A DNA stretch of 64,000 nt from Gammaproteobacteria bacterium (GTDB lineage: Bacteria; Pseudomonadota; Gammaproteobacteria; Pseudomonadales; IMCC2047): positions 124,001 to 188,000 of the forward strand of contig JAJFKB010000024.1 in the NCBI GenBank assembly GCA_021773395.1. Direction: 5' to 3'. The notes below the pieces were generated by a model that worked only from the letters and a program-made list of their open reading frames with translations, did not search any database and was not told the origin of the DNA. Position numbers and translations under genes: made by a program. Of the stretch, positions 58,415 to 64,000 are shown in pieces (within the stretch, counting starts at the first letter, position 1; the number at the start of each line of letters is the position of its first letter).

Positions 58415-60475
58415 ATGGCTATTTTTAGTATTTGTCGAGATCGAATCAGAGCTGCAACCCTGGCGCTGATGACAATCACATTATTTTGCAACCCGGGTTA
58501 CGCGATAATTCCGGTGCAGGGCAATGATGATTTAAAGCAGACCAGCATTGAAATTGTTAATCAGTTGAAACTCAATCACTATCGCTATATCAGCATCGAT
58601 AACGACTTTTCCAGCCAGCTTTTGGATAAGTACCTGGATCAGCTAGACCCCGGCAAGGCCTACCTGCTTAATCAAGATATCAAAGAATTTCAAAACTACC
58701 GTTACAGTCTCGATAACGCTCTAAACAAGGGAAATCTGGAACCTGCTTTTGTCATTTTCAACCGTTACCAGCAAAGAGTTGAAGAGCGACTCAACTGGGT
58801 CATCAACCAGCTCAGCGAAAACGGTGCAAGCCAATTTGATTTCAGTCGTGATGAAACTCTGGAGCTGGATAGAGAGCAAGCGTCCTGGGCGGATTCGCCA
58901 CGGTCACTGGAACAGCTTTGGTCCAAACGGATCAAAAATGCCGTGCTCAATCTCAAGCTCGCCGACAAGCCTTTAGAGGATATCACCGAACTATTGCTGA
59001 AACGCTATAAAAACCAGTTGAACCGGCTTAATCAGACCAATAACGAAGATGCATTCCAGCTCTATATGAATATTGTGGCTAAGAGCTATGATCCTCACAC
59101 CGAATATTTTGCACCACGGCGCTCCGAAAATTTCAATATCAACATGAGTCTTTCACTGGAGGGTATTGGTGCGGTCCTGCAGTCTGATCAGGAGTTCACC
59201 AAAATAGTACGTCTGGTACCGGGAGGGCCGGCGGATTTAACCAAAGAGCTAAAACCAGCGGATCGTATCATCGGTGTGGCGCAGGATGACAAACCGATGG
59301 TTGATGTGGTTGGCTGGCGTCTGGACGAGGTCGTGGATCTGATTCGCGGCCCAAAGGGTACTACCGTGCGTTTGGAGCTGATGTCCAAAGATTCAGAAAA
59401 CCAGCAAAGCCGAGAAATCAGCATCGTTCGCAATAAAGTATTGCTGGAGGAGCAGGCTGCACAGAAAAAGGTGCTGGAGATCGATTCAAACGGTGAGCAG
59501 ATTAAAATAGGAGTTATCGACATCCCCACTTTCTATGCCGATTTTGCCGCCTATCAGGCGGGGGATCCTAACTATAAAAGCTCTACTCGCGATGTAAAAC
59601 GACTACTTAAAGAACTTGAACAGGAAAAGGTTGATGGCGTGATCATTGATCTACGCAACAACGGTGGTGGCTCTCTGGGTGAAGCAAATGCACTGACTGG
59701 GCTATTTATCAAAACCGGTCAAACTGTACAGGTCAAGAATGCGCGCGATCAGGTGAAAATTCTCAAAGACGGTGATCCTGAGGTGGCCTATGACGGACCA
59801 TTGGCGGTCATGGTTAATCGATTAAGTGCCTCAGCATCGGAAATTTTTGCCGGTGCAATTCAGGATTATCAACGCGGCCTGATTATAGGCGGCCAGACAT
59901 TTGGCAAGGGAACGGTGCAAACGCTCAGCCCGCTCAAACAGGGCCAGCTCAAAATAACTCAGGCGAAGTTCTATCGCATATCCGGCGAGAGTACTCAGCA
60001 TAAAGGTGTAGTGCCAGACGTCCAGCTTCCGACCATTATTGACGTCAATGAAATTGGTGAAGACGCACTAAAGGATGCCCTGCCCTGGGATTCGATCAGA
60101 CCGGTTCTTTTTAAGAAGGTGGGCAATACTCAATTATTGCTGGATGAGATCAGGGGCCTTCATTTAGCACGCGTACAACGCAGTCCCGATTTTCTTTATC
60201 GTATATCCCAAATCGAAAGGGTCGAAAAAATTAGAAGCAAGACGACCATTTCACTCAATGAATTGGCCAGGATTAAAGAACAGACAGAATCCAAGCAATG
60301 GAGGCTGGATACTGAAAACAAGAGGCGCCTTGCGAAAGGTCTCGAGCCCATCAATAGTCTGGATGACCTGGAGGAACCGGAAGAGGACGATCCGGCTGAC
60401 CCTTACCTCATTGAATCCAGCCACATTCTTCATGACTATATCACGCTCAACAATAGACAAATTGCGCGACATTAA
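58415..60475 (+). CDS. prc: Carboxy-terminal processing protease Prc (Tsp)
   Basis: A 686-residue periplasmic serine protease. A signal peptide (about 1-29) is followed by a long helical domain, a PDZ domain (about 245-330), and the S41 protease core with Ser473 (SASASEIFA), Asp484 and Lys498 (TFGKGT), spaced as in E. coli Tsp. A DUF3340-like tail follows. It cleaves proteins with apolar C-termini and processes penicillin-binding protein 3 in E. coli. Confidence 0.95.
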   Translation: MAIFSICRDRIRAATLALMTITLFCNPGYAIIPVQGNDDLKQTSIEIVNQLKLNHYRYISIDNDFSSQLLDKYLDQLDPGKAYLLNQDIKEFQNYRYSLDNALNKGNLEPAFVIFNRYQQRVEERLNWVINQLSENGASQFDFSRDETLELDREQASWADSPRSLEQLWSKRIKNAVLNLKLADKPLEDITELLLKRYKNQLNRLNQTNNEDAFQLYMNIVAKSYDPHTEYFAPRRSENFNINMSLSLEGIGAVLQSDQEFTKIVRLVPGGPADLTKELKPADRIIGVAQDDKPMVDVVGWRLDEVVDLIRGPKGTTVRLELMSKDSENQQSREISIVRNKVLLEEQAAQKKVLEIDSNGEQIKIGVIDIPTFYADFAAYQAGDPNYKSSTRDVKRLLKELEQEKVDGVIIDLRNNGGGSLGEANALTGLFIKTGQTVQVKNARDQVKILKDGDPEVAYDGPLAVMVNRLSASASEIFAGAIQDYQRGLIIGGQTFGKGTVQTLSPLKQGQLKITQAKFYRISGESTQHKGVVPDVQLPTIIDVNEIGEDALKDALPWDSIRPVLFKKVGNTQLLLDEIRGLHLARVQRSPDFLYRISQIERVEKIRSKTTISLNELARIKEQTESKQWRLDTENKRRLAKGLEPINSLDDLEEPEEDDPADPYLIESSHILHDYITLNNRQIARH

Positions 60476-60513
60476 CCGGGCGTTACCTATGCTGAAAAAT
60501 CAGGACACCATAA

Positions 60514-60831
60514 ATGTCTGATCAGGCAAAGTTCTTTGTCGGGCAACTGGTAAAGCATAAACTTTTTGATTACCAGGGCGTGGTGGTCGACGTCGACCCC
60601 TGTTTTATGCTGTCGGAAGAATGGTATGAGCTTATGGCGAAAAGCCGGCCACCCAAAAACCGCCCCTGGTATCGAGTGCTGGTTCATAATTCAAATCATG
60701 AAACATATGTGGCCGAAAAAAACCTGAGTGATCATCCTGAAAAGGAACCTATCAACCATCCAGATATAGACCTTTATTTCTGCGCCTTTGAAGAGGGCAG
60801 ATATCTTCTGAATGAAAACCAGTCTAACTAA
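60514..60831 (+). CDS. hspQ: Heat-shock protein HspQ
   Basis: A 105-residue protein (AKFFVGQLVKHKLFDYQGVVVDVDP) of the HspQ family, a hemimethylated-DNA-binding-like fold that acts as a Lon specificity factor in relatives. AGGA precedes the ATG. No sigma-32 consensus was seen in the short spacer after prc, so it may be read through from prc. Confidence 0.93.
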   Translation: MSDQAKFFVGQLVKHKLFDYQGVVVDVDPCFMLSEEWYELMAKSRPPKNRPWYRVLVHNSNHETYVAEKNLSDHPEKEPINHPDIDLYFCAFEEGRYLLNENQSN

Positions 60832-60837
60832 ATGCGT

Positions 60838-61305
60838 TTAGAGCCTGCGGCGCTCCCCTCGCATTGCCTCGATCACCTGATCTTCGTATTGAATACGATC
60901 CGCCAATATTTCGCCAATACTGGACAAATCATGCTCGACGCGCTCTATTATTTTTGAAAGCTCTATTAGATGCTCCCCGTAACGGTCGTTAAAAGCCAGT
61001 ATACGATCGGTTGTTTCTGCAATTTTAGGATAAACACTATCTGCTACCTTGACCACAGGTTTGCGTCGCTCCTTATTCTCGGCCATATGTTGATACAACT
61101 GGAAGTGCGCATTTGCCGTGTAGTCGATCAGTGCCTCACAGAAATGCTGTAGCTCTTCTTTAAAATTTGCATTCTCTTGAAAAGGCCTATGCGTAGCGAG
61201 TTCAGCATAAAGCGATAATGTTTCGGAACGGGAAGATACCAGCGCGTTAATATCCTGCTGTGATTGCTGGCGTCTGTCTCCACCCGTACGATTGACCTGT
61301 CCCAT
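60838..61305 (-). CDS. rsd: Rsd/AlgQ family anti-sigma-70 protein
   Basis: A 155-residue helical protein. FCEALIDYTANAHFQLYQHM, YPKIAETTDRILAFNDRYG and LSSIGEILADRIQYEDQVI match the Rsd/AlgQ fold, which binds region 4 of the housekeeping sigma factor. In E. coli Rsd favours alternative sigma factors in stationary phase; AlgQ of Pseudomonas affects alginate and virulence. It converges on hspQ. Confidence 0.88.
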   Translation of the reverse strand: MGQVNRTGGDRRQQSQQDINALVSSRSETLSLYAELATHRPFQENANFKEELQHFCEALIDYTANAHFQLYQHMAENKERRKPVVKVADSVYPKIAETTDRILAFNDRYGEHLIELSKIIERVEHDLSSIGEILADRIQYEDQVIEAMRGERRRL

Positions 61306-61895
61306 ACTCTGGAATCCCTTATTATTATATAAGTAATGTATTTATCTAAATGTAATCTTAACCATCTGCTTATTATACATATAACTGATGTATGGGAGGC
61401 AATATTAAACCATCTACGGAAAAATCGGAACAATCGTGCAGCCATATATACTCTGCCTGTAATATGAGAAGCGTCTGAATAATGAAGAGCAGCTCACCGG
61501 CATTACTTCTCTCCATCCCCCCAACAGCAGCGCCCGCCCATCACCAAGCTGGGGCACGCAGACACCAAACTGATGACTGGAATACAGCATCACAATGGGA
61601 TCACTGCCTTGCATCAACACCTTTCCACAAAATATCTCTGCAAATTCCGAGTCTTCATATACCTCGGCATCCAAACCTGTTAACACGGCAGCGTTAAAAC
61701 TCACCACGTTCGGATTATTGAGAACTTTGATGGAATTTACGAAGATAGAGGATATCCGGCATGGGACTATAGCTATTACTGAAATTTAAATGAATGGCAT
61801 TAACTATCGGCATCCTGTTAGCGTTATACTCAGCATATCAATTTTAAGGCCTGTTAACGCGACCCTAACTGGAATAGATCCACCTAAAACAATAT
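61306..61895. other. Intergenic region with selO remnant
   Basis: This stretch holds the upstream region of rsd, the selO remnant (61490-61740) and the upstream region of the DAHP synthase. No other gene was recognised. Confidence 0.5.
61490..61740 (-). pseudogene. selO: SelO/YdiU protein AMPylase N-terminal remnant
   Basis: About 84 codons read as the N-terminus of SelO: NNPNVVSFNAAVLTGLD aligns with the NPxLVSFN motif, and LYSSHQFGV, PQLGDGRALLLG align with the SGHQFG and QLGDGR signatures. The frame then loses similarity and stops, and upstream a stop at 61786 interrupts it with no start codon in place. The kinase-fold catalytic part is absent. It is a decayed gene fragment, not a full copy. 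Confidence 0.75.
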
Positions 61896-61913
61896 TTGTA
61901 CGGAGACCCATTA

Positions 61914-63017
61914 ATGCTTGTTATTTTGCATCCAGATACAGAAGAACAGAGTGAAAATTTCATTGAAACCTGGCATTACCTTGAATCCTTGCAGGGTATC
62001 AAGCTGAACAAACACGATATTCAGGGAAATCAGCAAAAGCTCACTGAGATCTACCTGCTCGGCGACACCCATACCCTGGACAAAGAAGAGATAGAATGCC
62101 TGCCGGCCGTTGAACGTGTCATACGAATTTCTGAGGAATACCGAATCCTCGGGCGACACAAAGATAATTTGCTGACTTCCGGCTTTACCTACAACGATGT
62201 GCGCTTTGATCAACAGGGGCTGAATATATTTGCCGGCCTTTGTGCGGTGGACAATCCTCAACATGTAGAGCTGATGATGAAGGCGCTTAAAGAGAACGGC
62301 CAGCAATGCACTCGCATGGGCGCCTACAAGCCTCGTACCAACCCCTATTCCTTTCAAGGGCATGGTGATACCTGCTTGCCTTATGTTTTTGAGCTGGCAG
62401 GCAAATATGGCATCAAAGTGATCGCCATGGAGATCACTCACGAAGCGCATATTGATGAGATTCATGAATGCCTGGAGAAATCAGGTAATCCCACCGGAGT
62501 GATGCTACAGATTGGCACCCGTAACACGCAGAATTTTGAACTGCTAAAGGCCATCGGCCGCCAGAACACTTACCCTGCACTGCTCAAACGTGGTTTTGGC
62601 ATTACCCTGAATGAATCGCTCAACGCCGCAGAGTACCTGGCCAGCGAAGGCAACTCAAATGTGATTTTCTGTTTACGCGGAATGAAAAGCGAATATGGTT
62701 TACCCCACCGTAATCTGGTGGACTTTGCTCATGTTCCCGTCATTAAACGACTGACCCGTATGCCGGTCTGTATCGATCCATCTCACTCGGTGGGAACTCG
62801 AGAACTGGCGCCTGACGGTTTGATGGATGTTATGCACGCCACAGCCCAGGGAATCATTGCCGGAGCCAATATGGTATTGGTGGACTTTCACCCAGCACCG
62901 ACCAAGGCCCTGGTGGATGGCCCTCAGGCACTGCTTCTTGAGGAATTACCTGTGTTTTTGGAAGACGTACAGATTGCACATGAGGCCTACAAGAAACGCT
63001 GTGCGTTATTCAGCTAG
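61914..63017 (+). CDS. 3-deoxy-7-phosphoheptulonate synthase (type I-beta)
   Basis: A 367-residue enzyme for the first step of the shikimate pathway. An N-terminal ferredoxin-like/ACT-like domain (about 1-75) precedes the TIM-barrel synthase with YKPRTNPYSFQGHG, LQIGTRNTQNF, LKRGFG, CLRGM and DPSHSVGTRE. It is of the Thermotoga/Bacillus type rather than the AroFGH type. The start at 61914 follows GGAG; an upstream in-frame codon is less likely. Confidence 0.9.
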   Translation: MLVILHPDTEEQSENFIETWHYLESLQGIKLNKHDIQGNQQKLTEIYLLGDTHTLDKEEIECLPAVERVIRISEEYRILGRHKDNLLTSGFTYNDVRFDQQGLNIFAGLCAVDNPQHVELMMKALKENGQQCTRMGAYKPRTNPYSFQGHGDTCLPYVFELAGKYGIKVIAMEITHEAHIDEIHECLEKSGNPTGVMLQIGTRNTQNFELLKAIGRQNTYPALLKRGFGITLNESLNAAEYLASEGNSNVIFCLRGMKSEYGLPHRNLVDFAHVPVIKRLTRMPVCIDPSHSVGTRELAPDGLMDVMHATAQGIIAGANMVLVDFHPAPTKALVDGPQALLLEELPVFLEDVQIAHEAYKKRCALFS

Positions 63018-63039
63018 TTTGGCTATTTCAAGCGAGGCG

Positions 63040-63064
63040 AAGGCAGGACAATGGTTCCTGCCTT
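63040..63064 (+). terminator. Possible terminator after the DAHP synthase
   Basis: A perfect 9-bp stem (63040-63048 with 63056-63064) and 7-base loop lie 22 bases after the stop codon. Only a short T stretch follows (TTT region), so termination efficiency is uncertain. It separates this gene from the convergent nqrM. Confidence 0.5.
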
Positions 63065-63149
63065 TAAGCCGGCTCTGTTAAATCAATATCCCATTTATCA
63101 TGTACTCGATGGCTAATGTAACTCAAGCCAACCAGTGCTTTTTTTGTTT

Positions 63150-63368
63150 TTATTGTTCGCTCTGTTCCAGCTGTTTCAACGCTATCTTGCGTTTTTTCCT
63201 CTCACACTCTTTATCTTTGCCACTGCATACATCACAGGCTGACTTCATGCCAATTGCACTGAGTCCACCGCAGGAGCCACTAATAGGTTTCCCAGCAAAC
63301 ATGACACCCACAGACATCACTAATACGATCAATAGCATTACTGCGAAAACAACCAATACAATAGACAT
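63150..63368 (-). CDS. nqrM: NqrM, Na+-NADH:quinone reductase maturation protein
   Basis: A 72-residue small membrane protein with one hydrophobic segment (about 1-26) and a Cys cluster (SCGG, CDVCSGKDKEC), characteristic of NqrM. It helps insert the iron centre into the NqrD/NqrE subunits. It lies just downstream of apbE, as in many nqrABCDEF-apbE-nqrM operons. The structural subunits would lie past the right edge of the window. GAGG precedes the ATG. Confidence 0.9.
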   Translation of the reverse strand: MSIVLVVFAVMLLIVLVMSVGVMFAGKPISGSCGGLSAIGMKSACDVCSGKDKECERKKRKIALKQLEQSEQ

Positions 63369-63401
63369 AAAAACCTCAATTTTAAGGTAACTGCTTAACG
63401 A

Positions 63402-64000
63402 TCAGTTTAACCAGCTTGAAAAGGCGCTGGATGCATGCTCGACAAATCCAGCCCCATCTTTAACAATCAGCAAAACAGGCAAATTATGCTTGTTAGCAAA
63501 AGCTAAGGCGCGCTCATCTCCCATTACATTCAAAGCCGTCGCCAGCGCATCCGCTGTGGCACTGGTATCAGCCAGCACGGTAACTGAAGCCAGTTGATGG
63601 GTAATGGGATAGCCCGTCACCGGATCGATCGTATGAGAGTACCGCTTGCCTTCTTGCTCGAAATAATTACGATAATCTCCTGAAGTAGCCACCGCGATAT
63701 CCGTCAAATCCAGCACACGCTGCACGGATCGTTGGCCAGGAACAGGCAATTCAATCGCGATTCGCCAAGGCTCTGAACCAGGCTTGGTGCCACGAGCTCG
63801 TATCTCTCCACCCACTTCAACCATGTAGCTTTCAATACCCTGTTCATCCAGGTATTTTGCAACCTGGTCAACTGCATACCCTTTTGCAATGGCTGACAGG
63901 TCTAATGTCAGGGGTGTTTGCTTCTTTAGCGCTGGCGGAGACAGTCTTACTTCTAGCGACTGATAACCAACCCGCTCAAGTTCCTGCTCAATATCCTGTG
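63402..64000 (-). CDS. apbE: FAD:protein FMN transferase ApbE (5' part beyond window)
   Basis: The C-terminal 199 codons of ApbE are visible; the frame is open to base 64000, so the start lies outside. LDLSAIAKGYAVDQVA, YMVEVGGEIRARG, SHTIDPVTGYP (with the His and Asp of the metal site) and the VLADTSATADALATALNVMG motif are present. ApbE attaches FMN covalently to Thr residues of NqrB/NqrC. Its place upstream of nqrM fits that partner. Confidence 0.93.
   Translation of the reverse strand, partial: QDIEQELERVGYQSLEVRLSPPALKKQTPLTLDLSAIAKGYAVDQVAKYLDEQGIESYMVEVGGEIRARGTKPGSEPWRIAIELPVPGQRSVQRVLDLTDIAVATSGDYRNYFEQEGKRYSHTIDPVTGYPITHQLASVTVLADTSATADALATALNVMGDERALAFANKHNLPVLLIVKDGAGFVEHASSAFSSWLN

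Overview
The window reads as a chromosomal segment of a Gram-negative gammaproteobacterium. It is probably a marine relative of the Pseudomonadales/Cellvibrionales. The case rests on gene content and order: a split class II ribonucleotide reductase of Pseudomonas type (nrdJa/nrdJb), lpxH-ppiB-glnS-cysS followed by a tRNA cluster and tig-clpP-clpX-lon-hupB-ppiD, recR-ybaB-dnaX with 4.5S RNA, trxB-aat-bpt-infA-clpA-clpS-icd, an Rsd/AlgQ regulator, and NqrM/ApbE of the sodium-pumping NADH:quinone reductase. No taxon can be fixed without a search.

Layout. 1-4.4 kb is accessory DNA: the C-terminal part of a plant-like leucine-rich-repeat protein, two small envelope proteins of unknown function, a PEP-CTERM surface protein, short dispersed repeats carrying GGGGTCAG and a probable IS110 relic. 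4.4-10.6 kb holds nrdJb, a frameshifted nrdJa with tandem NrdR boxes, htpG with a clear sigma-32 promoter, and a DUF599 membrane protein. 10.7-16.8 kb holds an HDAC-like deacetylase, ycgN, ycgL, rnd, recR, ybaB, dnaX (with a ten-A slippage run) and ffs. 16.9-23.0 kb is a three-gene overlapping signalling operon: a large hybrid histidine kinase with a FixL-like PAS domain, a CheY-like regulator, and an HPt-REC-REC-GGDEF protein.

23.3-32.3 kb is the protein quality-control block ppiD, hupB, lon, clpX, clpP, tig, preceded by four tRNA genes. 33-43 kb has cysS, glnS, ppiB, lpxH, two DEAD-box helicases, a cold-shock protein, miaE, gor and a glutaredoxin-like gene. 43.5-50.5 kb has trxB, then a complete bacterial N-degron pathway (aat, bpt, clpA, clpS) around infA, then icd. 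50.7-64 kb has rluE-nudJ, a bifunctional glutathionylspermidine synthetase/amidase, a small lipoprotein, tRNA-Glu, a glycosylase-hemH-apeB overlapping group, an FKBP lipoprotein, prc, hspQ, rsd, a selO remnant, a DAHP synthase, nqrM and the start-truncated view of apbE.

Functionally the window is dominated by protein folding and turnover (HtpG, trigger factor, PpiD, PpiB, FKBP, ClpXP, ClpAPS, Lon, Prc, HspQ) and by thiol/redox enzymes (TrxB, Gor, glutaredoxin-like, Gss). No CRISPR array, prophage, intact transposon or defence island was seen. The most notable local signals are the nrdJa frameshift beside the catalytic motif, the NrdR box pair, the dnaX slippage site, the putative heme-PAS sensor kinase operon and a perfect hairpin inside lpxH.
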